Below are positions 17,484 through 26,523 of a stretch of 64,000 nucleotides of DNA, piece after piece (positions within the stretch are counted from its first letter, which is position 1; every line of letters begins with the position of its first letter). Origin of the DNA: Curvibacter cyanobacteriorum (GTDB taxonomy: Bacteria > Pseudomonadota > Gammaproteobacteria > Burkholderiales > Burkholderiaceae_C). Below the pieces are notes generated by a model. The model was not told the DNA's origin. It saw nothing but the letters and a program-made list of their open reading frames with translations, and did no database searches. The translations under genes were made by a program, and so were the position numbers. Location: positions 248,001 through 312,000 of the forward strand of contig NZ_JAQSIP010000006.1 in NCBI RefSeq assembly GCF_028649475.1. Reading direction: 5' to 3'.

Positions 17484-18125
17484 ATGCCACCGCGCCCGCC
17501 CAAAGATGTTCTGACCACCCGTGAGGCCGCCCGGCTGCTGGGCTTGTCCGTGAGCTCCGTGCAACGCCTGGTGATGGACCAGTCGCTGGAGGCCTGGCTC
17601 ACGCCCGGCGGTCACCGGCGCATTTCGCGCCGCGCCGTCGAACGCCTCAAAGGCCAGACCCCATCGGTCCCCGTGGCGCGGTCCCTGCCGCCCGAGGGGC
17701 TCAAGGTGCTGCTGGTGGACGACGATGAAATGCAACGCGCCTACCTGCAGGCCTGCCTCAGCGATGCCAGGGCCCCGCTGGCGCTGAGCTGGGCCAACGA
17801 TGCCTCGCAGGCGCTGATCCAGATCGAGCGCCACCGCCCGGACCTCGTCATCACCGACCTGCTGATGTCGCCGTTTGATGGCTTCCACCTGGTCAATGCC
17901 CTGGCCGCCGAGCCCGAGTACGCGGACATCGCGGTGCTGGTGGTCACCGGCCTGCAAGCGGCCGAGGCCCACCAGCACGGCCAGTTGCCAGCCTGGGCCA
18001 CGGTCTATGCCAAGCCGGTGGCGCCCCTGCGCATCGCCGGTTATGTCGACGCCCTGCACAGCCGCCTGCTGCGCGCAGCCCACCACGCCCCGCCACGCGC
18101 CCCCGGGCGTGGAGACTGCCCATGA
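17484..18125 (+). CDS. HTH (excisionase/MerR-type) and receiver fusion regulator
   Basis: A 213-residue protein with an N-terminal winged HTH of the excisionase/MerR type (about 8-56: LTTREAARLLGLSVSSVQRL, GGHRRISRRAVE) and a C-terminal receiver (about 73-190) with the acidic Asp-Asp-Asp cluster and phospho-acceptor Asp in VITDLLMSPFDG. The conserved Lys appears in YAKPV. The order is reversed compared with ordinary response regulators. Its stop overlaps the start of the histidine kinase at 18122 (ATGA), so the two likely form one two-component system. The DNA target is unknown. The ribosome site is weak, so the exact start is less certain. Confidence 0.85.
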   Translation: MPPRPPKDVLTTREAARLLGLSVSSVQRLVMDQSLEAWLTPGGHRRISRRAVERLKGQTPSVPVARSLPPEGLKVLLVDDDEMQRAYLQACLSDARAPLALSWANDASQALIQIERHRPDLVITDLLMSPFDGFHLVNALAAEPEYADIAVLVVTGLQAAEAHQHGQLPAWATVYAKPVAPLRIAGYVDALHSRLLRAAHHAPPRAPGRGDCP

Positions 18126-20332
18126 GCCCCTCGCCCGTCCACCCCGCCAGCTGCGTGCTGCGCCTGGCCCCCCAAGGGGGGCAGTACCAGGTCTTGCTGA
18201 GTTGCACGGCCTGGCGCCAGGCGCTGCCAGTGCCCCCGCAAGGCGAACTGTTGCCGGACTGGAGCGCGGCCGGCCTGCCCCCGCTGTGCGCGGCCCGGCT
18301 GTTGCAGGTGGTGCGCAGCGGTCGCGCCGCGACCTGGCCCATCGAACTGCCCGGCGCACAGCCCGAGGCGCCGCTGCGGGGCTACCTGCTGAGCGTCAGC
18401 CCGATGGCGCCCGACGACGGGGCCCCCGGCCAGGCATGCATCGTGACCCTGACCCCCAACCACGTGGCGTGGCCGGCCCTGAACCTGCGCAACAACGCCC
18501 ACGCCAACGGCCTGACGGTGGGCCTGACGCTGGACCCCAGCCTGCGCCTGCAGGCGCTCGAGCCCGCCTGGACCTTGCTCACCGGACACCCGACCGAGGC
18601 CTGCCTGGGGCAGTCGCTGCTGGACTACCTGCACCCCCAGGCGCGCGAGCGCTTTCGCCAGGACCTCGACCGACCGGTGGTGCCCTGGCTGGACTTCGAG
18701 GCCCCGCGCCTGCGCCTGCCGCTGCAACACCGCAACGGCAACCTGGTGTGGGTCGAAGTCGACTTCGAGCCACTGGCCGCGCCCGCCGGTGCCCCGCTGG
18801 CGGGGGGCTGGCTGGCCCAGCTCGAGGACGTCTCGGACAATGTGCGCACCTGGCACCTCGATCAGGTGCGCGAGCAGGCGCTGGACCAAAGCAACTGCGG
18901 CGTGGTGATCACCGACGCCACGCTGACCCACCAGCCCATCGTCTATGTGAACCAGCGCTTCACCGAGATCACGGGCTACACCCTGCACGAGGTGCTGGGG
19001 CGGCCGTGCAATTTCCTGCAAGGCAGCGACAACCAGCAGGCCGACATCGGACCGCTGCGCGACGCCATCCGGCAAGGCGCCCGCGCCTCGGCGCTGCTGC
19101 GCAATTACCGCAAGAGCGGCGAGATGTTCTGGAACCAGCTGCATGTGGCGCCCATCCTGGACGAGCCCACGGGCATCCTGACGCACCATTTCGGCATCCT
19201 CACCGACGTCACCGAAACGCGCCACCTGCTGGCCCAGCTGTCGCGTCAGGCCGAGCAGCTGCACTCGCTGCACCACGACAACCCCAACGGCCTGATCGCC
19301 TTCAGCGACGAAGACGTGGTGCAACTGGACAACCAGGCCTTTGTCGGGCTGACCGGCCTGCAAGCCACCGGCCTGAGCCGCGAGGCTTTCTATGCCACCC
19401 TGCAATCGATGGCCGCCCCCGGGCAAGCCCCCTTGGCCACGGCCCTGGCCGGTGGCGAGGCGGTACAGTGGTCGCTCAAGAAGCCCCGGGAGCGGGTGCT
19501 GGAAATCCGCGGCTCGCAGCCCAACGCCGCGGGCGCCCCGGGCTTGCTGGTGTTCCGCGATGTCAGCGCCGACGTGCAGCTCTACCGCATGCAAAAGCAG
19601 TTCCTGGCCACCGCCGCGCATGAGATGCGGGCGCCCATGGGCAGCATCCGGGGCTTCTCGGAGCTGATGCTGACACGGCAGTTTCCAGCCGAGGTGCAGC
19701 GCGACCTGCTGGAACGCATCCACCGCCAGTCCGGGCGCCTCAGCGACCTGCTCAACGACCTGCTGAACCTGGCCCGCATCGAGGCCCAGGCCCCGGGCAG
19801 CCTGAAGCTGGAAGCGGTCGAGCTGCAGCCGCTGCTGCACGAGGTGGTGCGCAACTTCGAGCGCCCCGGCGTTGACTCCCGCCTGACCTTGCGCCCGGCC
19901 CCCGCCCCCGCTTGGGTGCAAGGCCAACGCGCCAAGCTGGAGCAGGTGCTGATCAACATCGTGAGCAACGCGCTGAAGTATTCCAGCGCGCGCGGCCTGC
20001 CTGTCGAGCTGGACCTGCAGCCCGGCCACGACCCCCTGCACTGGCAGGTGCAAGTGCGCGACCAGGGCGTGGGCATGAGTGCCCAAACGCTGGAACGCCT
20101 GTTCACCAAGTTCTTCCGGGTCGACCCGAACGGCGACATCGAAGGCACCGGCCTGGGCCTGTGCATTGCCAAGGAGCTGACCGAGCGCATGGGCGGCACC
20201 ATCGGGGTCGAGAGCCAGCTGGGCCAGGGCTCGGTGTTCACGCTGAACCTGCTCAAAAGTGACCCTGCCACGTCGGAACAGGCGGGGGCTCGCGCACCGG
20301 CCGCAGGAGGCCACCCACCCAGTTGCTGTTGA
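18122..20332 (+). CDS. soluble PAS/LOV-like sensor histidine kinase
   Basis: A 736-residue cytoplasmic kinase. It has a divergent N-terminal region (1-125), a PAS domain (about 135-245), a LOV-like PAS domain (about 258-365), another weak PAS (about 380-475), HisKA with phospho-acceptor H500 in AAHEMRAPMGS, and HATPase (NIVSNALKYS, DQGVGM, GTGLGLCIAKE). The LOV-like domain has GRPCNFLQG with C296 at the photoadduct position, plus NYRKSGEMFWN. The FMN-contacting Gln before the D-V-T end is replaced (FGILTDVTE) and the Arg after Cys is Asn, so light sensing is uncertain. The regulator at 17484 overlaps and is its probable partner. Confidence 0.9.
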   Translation: MSPSPVHPASCVLRLAPQGGQYQVLLSCTAWRQALPVPPQGELLPDWSAAGLPPLCAARLLQVVRSGRAATWPIELPGAQPEAPLRGYLLSVSPMAPDDGAPGQACIVTLTPNHVAWPALNLRNNAHANGLTVGLTLDPSLRLQALEPAWTLLTGHPTEACLGQSLLDYLHPQARERFRQDLDRPVVPWLDFEAPRLRLPLQHRNGNLVWVEVDFEPLAAPAGAPLAGGWLAQLEDVSDNVRTWHLDQVREQALDQSNCGVVITDATLTHQPIVYVNQRFTEITGYTLHEVLGRPCNFLQGSDNQQADIGPLRDAIRQGARASALLRNYRKSGEMFWNQLHVAPILDEPTGILTHHFGILTDVTETRHLLAQLSRQAEQLHSLHHDNPNGLIAFSDEDVVQLDNQAFVGLTGLQATGLSREAFYATLQSMAAPGQAPLATALAGGEAVQWSLKKPRERVLEIRGSQPNAAGAPGLLVFRDVSADVQLYRMQKQFLATAAHEMRAPMGSIRGFSELMLTRQFPAEVQRDLLERIHRQSGRLSDLLNDLLNLARIEAQAPGSLKLEAVELQPLLHEVVRNFERPGVDSRLTLRPAPAPAWVQGQRAKLEQVLINIVSNALKYSSARGLPVELDLQPGHDPLHWQVQVRDQGVGMSAQTLERLFTKFFRVDPNGDIEGTGLGLCIAKELTERMGGTIGVESQLGQGSVFTLNLLKSDPATSEQAGARAPAAGGHPPSCC

Positions 20333-20344
20333 GCTTGCCTTGCC

Positions 20345-23215
20345 ATGAACGCCCTGCTTTCTTTCTGGAATGGCCGCGCCGCCCCGCCCCTGGGCGGCCC
20401 CCGGCTCGGACCTGCACTGGCCACCGTGCTGCTCACTGCGCTGGTCTACGCACTGGCCTGCAGCCTGGGCAGCCAGCTGGGTCGCCTGCCCAACACCGGC
20501 GACTTCGCCAGTTTCTGGCCGGCCGCGGCCATCGGGCTGGTCGCCGTGCTGTGGCGTGGGCTGCCGGCGCTGCCGGGGCTGGTGCTCGGGCGCCTGCTGT
20601 TCGACGCCTTGCCCGACACGCTGGCCGGGTCGCTGGCGCTGGGACCGGGCCTGGCCAGCGCGGCGCAAGCGGGCCTGGCCGCCCTGCAGGCCGGACTGGG
20701 GGCGGGGGCCATCCGGCGCTGGGTGCGCGGCCCGCTGAGCCTGGTGGAGCCCGGCCCGACGCTGCGCTGGCTGGCCCTGGCGGGGGCATCGGCCTTGCTC
20801 AGTGGCAGCCTCAACCTGGGGTTCCACACACCGCCCAGCTGGAGCCTGGCCTGGGCCTGGTTGTGGCTGACCGCGGTGACCGGCGACCTGCTCGGCGTGC
20901 TGCTGCTGGCCCCGGTGCTGTGGCTGAGCCTGCCCGGGCAACGCGCCCCTGGACGCCGGGCCACCTGGCTGTGGCTGCTGACCAGCCTGGGTTGCCTGCT
21001 CAGCGGCCTGGCCTGCGCCTGGGTCATCGCGCTGGAACACCAGCAAGTGGCGCGCCGCTGGGAAGCCCTGCAGCAGCGCCAGCAACAGGCGCTGAAAAAC
21101 GAACTGCAGCGCCATGAACAGGTGCTGGACAGCCTGGCCAGCGTGCTCAGCCAGACCCGGCAGATCGACCGCCACAGCTTTGCGCAAAGCGCACAGCCCC
21201 TGCTGGGGCTGGCCGAAGGCCTGTCAGCCCTGGCCTGGACCCCGGTGGTGCCGCAGGCCCAGCGCAGCGCCTTCGAGGCCGGGCTGGGCCGCCAGCTGGG
21301 CCACCCCCAGCCCATCACCGAACGCCAAGGGGATCACACCGTCCCGGCGCGCGCCCGGGCCCGCCATCTGCCGGTGCAGGCCATCGAGCCCTGGGCGCCG
21401 CACCACCGGCTCCTGGGCCTGGATGTGGCGTCCGAACCCCTGCGCGCGGCGGCCGTGGACGCGGCCTTGAGCCAGGGGCGCCCGGCGGCCACGCCGGGGC
21501 TGACCCGGGCCCCCGAGAACCGCGACCCCGGCCTCAGCGTGCAGCTGTTCCGCCCGGTGGCGGGCCAGGCCGAGCGCGGCGGCGCCGCGCCGCCGCACGG
21601 GCCACCACGCGGGCTGGTCAGCGCCCTGGTGCAGATTGACTGGCTGGCGGCGCGGCAACTCGAGGTCGGCGACGCCGCCCTGCCGGTGGCGCAGGCGCCC
21701 GGCCGCCTTGAGCCCCCGAGCGACATCCTGCCCGACACCGTGGCCTACCAATGGCTGGACCTGGACGCCCCGGCGGCGGCGCAGACCCTGTGGTCCCACC
21801 AATGGCCAGCCACCACCACGCCAACCCAGGCGCCGCCCGAACCGCGTTGGTGGCTGGGCCAGAGGTCGCTGCCCGCACCGCAACGCAGCGAGTGGCAGTT
21901 TGCCGGGCGCCACTACCAACTGACGTCGCAGGCGCTGCCTCACTTCTGGTCGGGCAACACCAGCCTGTGGCCCTACCTGGTGTTCACCGCAGGCCTGTGG
22001 ATGACGGTGGCGGCCAGCCTGATCCTGCTGCTGTTCACGGGCTACCAGCAGTCGCTGGCGCACGAGGTCGAAGACCGCACGGTGGACCTGCTGCAAGTCC
22101 AGTACTCGCTGCAGGACGCGATGGGCCATGTGGCCGCCAAGTCGGGCCAGCTGGAGTTCTTGCTGCAGCAGACGCCCGTGGGCTTCCTGGGCTTTGACGA
22201 GGGCGGCACTTACCTGCTGGGCAACCAGGCCATGGTGCGCATGCTGGGCATCCGGTCGCTGGCGGAGATCCCGAACATCAATGTGTTCATCAGCCTGCTG
22301 GTGCAGCGCCTGCCCGGCATCAGCCTGCACCGCTTGTTCGCGCTGGGCCAATCACAGCCGACCGACCCAGACCCGCCGCTGCAGCTGAACCGGGTGCGCC
22401 TGGTGACGCTCAACGGCCAGACCAAACACATCACGCTGCAGGCCATGAAGTACGGCGTGGGGCCCGTCCGCCACCTGTTCACGGTGGTGGACCTGAGCTC
22501 GGATGTGGCGCTGGAAAGCTCCAAGTCAGAGTTCCTGTCCCTGATGGCGCACGAGATCCGCACCCCGCTGACCAGCGTGATGGGCTACGCCGAACTGCTG
22601 CGCACCCGCCCCGACCAACCCGAGCCGATGCGCCGCGAGCTGGCCACCCTGATCACCGCGCAGGCGCGGCAGATCCAGACCTTGCTGAGCAAGATGCTGA
22701 ACCTGGCCGAGCTCGAGGTGGGGGGCGCCGACGCCCTCAAGCCGCGCCTGCAAGACCTGTCGCAGTGGCTGCCGGGCGCCCTGCAACGCAGCCCCGTGCC
22801 CAGTGGCCGCACGCCGCCCCAGTGGACCGGCACCGATGAAGCGCTGCACGCGATGATCGACCCGCGCAAACTCGAGCGGGCGCTGCACGAACTGCTTGGC
22901 AACGCCTATGCCTTCTCGGGCCCCGAGCAGGCCGTGCTGGTGCGGCTGCAGCGCAGCCGCAGCGCCGACCATGGTCCGGCGGTGACGCTGTCGGTGATCG
23001 ACGAAGGCCTGGGCATGGACGAGCAGCAGCGCGCCCAGGCCTGCGACAAGTTCTACCGGGTCGACAAGTCGGGCGAAAAGCCCGGCTGCGGCCTGGGCCT
23101 GCCGCTGGTGAAGCTGATCGCTGAACTGCACCACGGCCAGCTCAGCCTGACCCCCAACCCGGCGGGCACGGGCCTGATCGCCGCCATCACCCTGCCGCTC
23201 AGCGGGCCGATGTGA
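20345..23215 (+). CDS. membrane sensor histidine kinase with MASE1-like and CHASE-like regions
   Basis: A 956-residue kinase. The N-terminus has about seven or eight hydrophobic segments (residues 20-235), resembling a MASE1 integral-membrane sensor. A long extracytoplasmic region (about 240-540) resembles a CHASE domain, and another membrane segment lies near 550-570. A PAS domain (about 600-720), HisKA with H736 in LMAHEIRTPLTS and HATPase (ELLGNAYAFS, DEGLGMD, GCGLGLPLVK) complete it. No receiver follows, so it may act through the HTH-receiver at 17484, which lies just upstream in the same orientation. The gene is convergent with the GGDEF-EAL gene, with 9 bases between stops. Confidence 0.88.
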   Translation: MNALLSFWNGRAAPPLGGPRLGPALATVLLTALVYALACSLGSQLGRLPNTGDFASFWPAAAIGLVAVLWRGLPALPGLVLGRLLFDALPDTLAGSLALGPGLASAAQAGLAALQAGLGAGAIRRWVRGPLSLVEPGPTLRWLALAGASALLSGSLNLGFHTPPSWSLAWAWLWLTAVTGDLLGVLLLAPVLWLSLPGQRAPGRRATWLWLLTSLGCLLSGLACAWVIALEHQQVARRWEALQQRQQQALKNELQRHEQVLDSLASVLSQTRQIDRHSFAQSAQPLLGLAEGLSALAWTPVVPQAQRSAFEAGLGRQLGHPQPITERQGDHTVPARARARHLPVQAIEPWAPHHRLLGLDVASEPLRAAAVDAALSQGRPAATPGLTRAPENRDPGLSVQLFRPVAGQAERGGAAPPHGPPRGLVSALVQIDWLAARQLEVGDAALPVAQAPGRLEPPSDILPDTVAYQWLDLDAPAAAQTLWSHQWPATTTPTQAPPEPRWWLGQRSLPAPQRSEWQFAGRHYQLTSQALPHFWSGNTSLWPYLVFTAGLWMTVAASLILLLFTGYQQSLAHEVEDRTVDLLQVQYSLQDAMGHVAAKSGQLEFLLQQTPVGFLGFDEGGTYLLGNQAMVRMLGIRSLAEIPNINVFISLLVQRLPGISLHRLFALGQSQPTDPDPPLQLNRVRLVTLNGQTKHITLQAMKYGVGPVRHLFTVVDLSSDVALESSKSEFLSLMAHEIRTPLTSVMGYAELLRTRPDQPEPMRRELATLITAQARQIQTLLSKMLNLAELEVGGADALKPRLQDLSQWLPGALQRSPVPSGRTPPQWTGTDEALHAMIDPRKLERALHELLGNAYAFSGPEQAVLVRLQRSRSADHGPAVTLSVIDEGLGMDEQQRAQACDKFYRVDKSGEKPGCGLGLPLVKLIAELHHGQLSLTPNPAGTGLIAAITLPLSGPM

Positions 23216-23224
23216 AGCGCAGTG

Positions 23225-24724
23225 TCAACGCGAGGGCAGGTCGTTGAGGTCGGCCACCACGGTGGCGTTGAAGAGCGAATCGCTGAAGCCGGGGCCGCTG
23301 TGCTCGCTGGGTTCGGCCAGGGCCAGGCGCTCCATCTCGGCGGCCGGGATGGGGCGTGAGAACAGGTAGCCCTGCAGCTCGTCGCAGCCCATGCGCATCA
23401 GCAGGTCGCACTGCTGCTGGGTTTCGACGCCCTCGGCCACCACCTTGAAGTTGAGCGCCTTGGCCAGGCCGATGATGGACGCCGCGATCGAGCGCGCGTC
23501 CTCGCTCTCGGCCAGGTCGGACACGAAAGCCCGGTCCACCTTCAGCTCCGAGGCGGGCAGGCTGCGCAGCGTGGCCAGGCTCGAGTAGCCGGTGCCAAAG
23601 TCATCGATCGACACGTGCAGGCCCATGGCGCGCATCTGGTCGAAGGCGCGCTGGGTGCCCTTGGTGTCCTCCATCGCCACCGACTCGGTGATCTCGCAGG
23701 TGAAGCGCGCCGGTTGCAGCTGGTGCCGCGTCAGCGCGGCTTCGATGCGGGGCACCAGGTCGTCCTGGCGCATCTGGTAGCCCGAAATGTTCACGGCCAC
23801 GCGCATGCGCAGACCCAGCGCGCGCCAGTGACCGGCCACGCGGCAGGCTTCGTCGATGACCCAGTTGCCGATGGCCCCGATCAGGCCATTGCGCTCGGCC
23901 AGCGGAATGAAGACCGCGGGGCTGACGTAGCCGCGCTCGGGGTGGTGCCAGCGCAGCAAGGCCTCGGCCGCGGTGATGTGCAGGGTTTTGGCGTCGACCT
24001 TGGGCTGGAAGTAAAGCTCCAGCTGACCCTTGTCGATGGCTTGGCGCAGGTCGGCCACCAGCAGGGTCTGCTCGCGCAGGTCGGCGCTCATTTGCGGGTC
24101 GTAAAGGCAGTAGTCGCCGCCGCCCTGGCGGCTGACCAGGCGCGCGGCGATGGACGCATTGACCAGCAGGCGCGAGCGAGCGCCGTGTTCGGGGTACACG
24201 GCCACGCCCATCGAGCAGGTCAGCACCGTGCTGCCATGCTGGTGCTGCAGCGGCTCGGCGAGCCGTCTCAACAACTGGCGGGCCGCGTCCAGGCCGACGC
24301 TGCTGTTGCCCGACAGCAGCAGCACAAATTCACCGTCGTTGACGCAGCTGAGGTCCGAGCCTTCGGGCAGCAAGGCCTCCAGGCGCTGGCCGGTCAGTTT
24401 GAGCAGGCGGTCCCCGAACTCCTGGCCAAAGGCCTGGTTGTGGGACTTGAATTCGTCAATCGCCAGGAACAGCGCGCAGAAGGCGCTGCCATCGGCATCG
24501 GCCCGGTCGACCCAGTGACGCAGCGCGGTTTCGATGCCATTGCGGCTCAGCAGGCCGGTGTTGGCGTCGTACAGCGACAAAGCATCTTTTTCTTCCGACA
24601 CCGTGACCAATTTGGCCTTGATGCGCCGGGACGCCCAGCGCTCCCGGAGCAGCAGGCCCAGGGCAATGAAGGTGCACAGCAGACTGATACCGAGGATTTC
24701 TAATGAGATCTGAAAATCTGCCAT
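23225..24724 (-). CDS. GGDEF-EAL protein, predicted c-di-GMP phosphodiesterase
   Basis: A 499-residue protein with one N-terminal membrane segment (about 9-27), a degenerate GGDEF domain (signature NDGEF, residues 129-133) and an intact-looking EAL domain. EAL features visible are E254-A-L in AAEALLRW, the Asn of VAVNISG, ESVAMED, DDFGTGYSSL and VAEGVET. The altered signature makes cyclase activity unlikely, whereas the EAL domain should hydrolyse c-di-GMP. It faces the sensor kinase gene at 20345. Its 5' side shares the region 24725-24949 with the small exported protein gene. Confidence 0.92.
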   Translation of the reverse strand: MADFQISLEILGISLLCTFIALGLLLRERWASRRIKAKLVTVSEEKDALSLYDANTGLLSRNGIETALRHWVDRADADGSAFCALFLAIDEFKSHNQAFGQEFGDRLLKLTGQRLEALLPEGSDLSCVNDGEFVLLLSGNSSVGLDAARQLLRRLAEPLQHQHGSTVLTCSMGVAVYPEHGARSRLLVNASIAARLVSRQGGGDYCLYDPQMSADLREQTLLVADLRQAIDKGQLELYFQPKVDAKTLHITAAEALLRWHHPERGYVSPAVFIPLAERNGLIGAIGNWVIDEACRVAGHWRALGLRMRVAVNISGYQMRQDDLVPRIEAALTRHQLQPARFTCEITESVAMEDTKGTQRAFDQMRAMGLHVSIDDFGTGYSSLATLRSLPASELKVDRAFVSDLAESEDARSIAASIIGLAKALNFKVVAEGVETQQQCDLLMRMGCDELQGYLFSRPIPAAEMERLALAEPSEHSGPGFSDSLFNATVVADLNDLPSR

Positions 24725-24780
24725 AAGCCAGATGATGTTGCAAAAGCAAGCCTTTAGAAAACAACAGCTGCTAAAAAATG

Positions 24781-24792
24781 CACAAATTTGTG
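24781..24792. promoter_or_regulatory. perfect palindrome in a divergent promoter region
   Basis: CACAAATTTGTG is a perfect 12-base inverted repeat in an AT-rich patch (24725-24810). It lies 57 bases upstream of the GGDEF-EAL gene and about 160 bases upstream of the exported-protein gene. It has the form of a dimeric repressor operator, but its protein is unknown. Half-sites CACAAAT and ATTTGTG also occur in the che control region at 4467-4997. Confidence 0.4.
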
Positions 24793-24949
24793 TGTAATTT
24801 GCGGTGGATCGGGTCAGCCTGTGGCGTGAACCCCCACAGGGTGCGGCGCGCCACGGCGGCCTGGGCAGGGATGGCCGTGGGCCGGTCCATCGCTGTCAAA
24901 ATGGCATTTTGTCGCCGGTCGCGGCGCCGACCCCTTTTCTGGAGTGCCC

Positions 24950-25411
24950 ATGACGCTTGTCCGTTTGATCCGATCCACTGCCCTGCTCTGCGGGCTGCTG
25001 GGTGCTGTGCAACTGCCGGCCGGCGCCGAGAGCCTCGCGTCGTCGGCGGCCAGCGCTGGCTCGGCCGCCAGTGGCAGCGTGTCGGACTCGCTGCAAGGCT
25101 CCAGCCACAGTTCCAGCGGCGGTGACCGCGTGGCGAAGGGCGACTACCGCATCATCGACCTGGCCCAGGCCCCCGAGCGCCCCGACCGGGTGCGCCTGAC
25201 CTTGCAGGCCGAGGCCACGGGCGAGCGCCTGCTGCTTGAGCTGCCGCAGGCGGTGACGCAGGCCGAAGGCCTGCAAGCCCAGCACCGCGTGCACGCCCAA
25301 CAGCGCGAGTACGGCTACGAGTTCTCGCACAGCCACAACCGTGCGCTGTTCTATTTGGTGCTGGCCGACCACTGGCAACAAGCCCTGCCCGCGCGCCCTG
25401 TGGCCCTGTGA
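24950..25411 (+). CDS. small exported protein of unknown function
   Basis: A 153-residue protein with a typical signal peptide (basic start, hydrophobic stretch, likely cleavage after AGA near residue 24). A Ser/Ala/Gly-rich linker (about 25-60) and a compact domain of alternating strands (about 65-145) follow, ending in LFYLVLADHWQQALP. I do not recognise the family. A GGAG five bases before the ATG fixes the start. The gene is directly followed by the DUF2145 gene, so both probably act together in the periplasm. Confidence 0.75.
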   Translation: MTLVRLIRSTALLCGLLGAVQLPAGAESLASSAASAGSAASGSVSDSLQGSSHSSSGGDRVAKGDYRIIDLAQAPERPDRVRLTLQAEATGERLLLELPQAVTQAEGLQAQHRVHAQQREYGYEFSHSHNRALFYLVLADHWQQALPARPVAL

Positions 25412-25515
25412 GCGTGAGCGGCCCAGCGCCCCGGCCTGCCTGGCGCGACCGGCACGGGCCAGCGCCGCGGTTGGGGCGAGCGCCACACGCCAGCGCCCCC
25501 CGGGCGGCCCACGCC

Positions 25516-26523
25516 ATGCTGCGCGCCTTGACGCAGTCCATGTTCATGAAGCAGGCCATTTTCGTGAAGCAGGCCATGTTCGTGAAGCAGGCCGTGCTCG
25601 TGACCCTGGCCGCCGTGCTGGCCTTGGTGCGCCCGGCGGTGGCCCAGGCACCTGCCGACACCGCCCCCGGCCCCAGCACCGCCTGGGGCGCGGCCTGGTG
25701 CAGCCGCACCCCGGCCATGACGGTCGAACAGCAGGCCCGGCTGTTGCGCTTTGCGGCGCGGGTGCAAGCCGAATTGCAGCACAGCCCGCCCGGCAGCAGC
25801 ACGCTGATCAGCCGCTCGGGGCTGGACCTGGAGCGCTTTGGCCTGCGCTATTCGCACGCGGCCCTGGCCTGGCAAAACGGGGCCGGCGAGTGGCTGACCC
25901 GCCAGCTGTACTACGCCTGCGACGAGGGCCGCCCGCGCCTGTACGACCAGGGCGTGGCGGGGTTCACCCTGGGCGGCAATGACCCCGAACTCACCTACCT
26001 GTCCCTGGTCAAGCTGCCTGCCGGCCCAGGCCACGCGCTGCGCGAGGCGGCCCTTGACCGCCCCCGCGCGCTGCGCCTGCTGGCCGCGCGCTACAGCGCC
26101 AACGCCTACGCCTTCAGCACCCAGTACCAGAACTGCAACCAGTGGCTGGCCGAACTGCTGGCGGTGGCCTGGGCGCCCCTGCACGCCGACCGTGGGGCTT
26201 TGCGCGAGCAGGCCCAGCAGTGGCTGGCCCAGGCGGGCTACGCGCCGGAACCGGTGCCGGTGGGCTCGCACTGGCTGATGCTGGCCAGTGCCTTCGTGCC
26301 CCTGGTGCACCTGCACGACCACCCTGAAGACGACCGCTACGCGCTGCAACTGCGCGTCAGCTTGCCCCGCTCGCTGGAGGCTTTTGTGCGCCAGCAAGTG
26401 CCCGACAGCGAACGCGTGGAAATGTGCCTGAAGGGCCGCCAGATGGTCATCCACCGCGGTTGGAGCCCGGTGGCCGAGGGCTGCCAAGCCGGCCCCGGGG
26501 ACGAGGTGGTGTGGCTGGACTGA
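25516..26523 (+). CDS. DUF2145-family exported protein
   Basis: A 335-residue protein assigned by overall pattern to DUF2145, a family of unknown function common in Burkholderiales: WCSRTPAMTVEQQARLLRFA, SRSGLDLERFGLRYSHA, YACDEGRPRLYDQG, NCNQWLAELLA and a C-terminal CLKGRQMVIHRGWSP. The N-terminus is a signal peptide built partly from an 18-base tandem repeat encoding F-x-KQA units (25540-25611). The start is uncertain: ATG 25516, ATG 25540 and a GTG at 25408 overlapping the previous stop are all in frame, none with a strong ribosome site. The exported location is clear from the hydrophobic stretch ending RPAVAQA. Confidence 0.8.
   Translation: MLRALTQSMFMKQAIFVKQAMFVKQAVLVTLAAVLALVRPAVAQAPADTAPGPSTAWGAAWCSRTPAMTVEQQARLLRFAARVQAELQHSPPGSSTLISRSGLDLERFGLRYSHAALAWQNGAGEWLTRQLYYACDEGRPRLYDQGVAGFTLGGNDPELTYLSLVKLPAGPGHALREAALDRPRALRLLAARYSANAYAFSTQYQNCNQWLAELLAVAWAPLHADRGALREQAQQWLAQAGYAPEPVPVGSHWLMLASAFVPLVHLHDHPEDDRYALQLRVSLPRSLEAFVRQQVPDSERVEMCLKGRQMVIHRGWSPVAEGCQAGPGDEVVWLD
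25540..25611 (+). repeat. 18-base tandem repeat inside a signal peptide
   Basis: Units start at 25540, 25558, 25576 and 25594. The first three are nearly identical (ATGTTCATGAAGCAGGCC with one to three changes); the fourth is decayed. Each encodes six residues (F-x-KQA), so unit gain or loss keeps the frame and changes the length of the signal peptide n-region. Confidence 0.9.
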
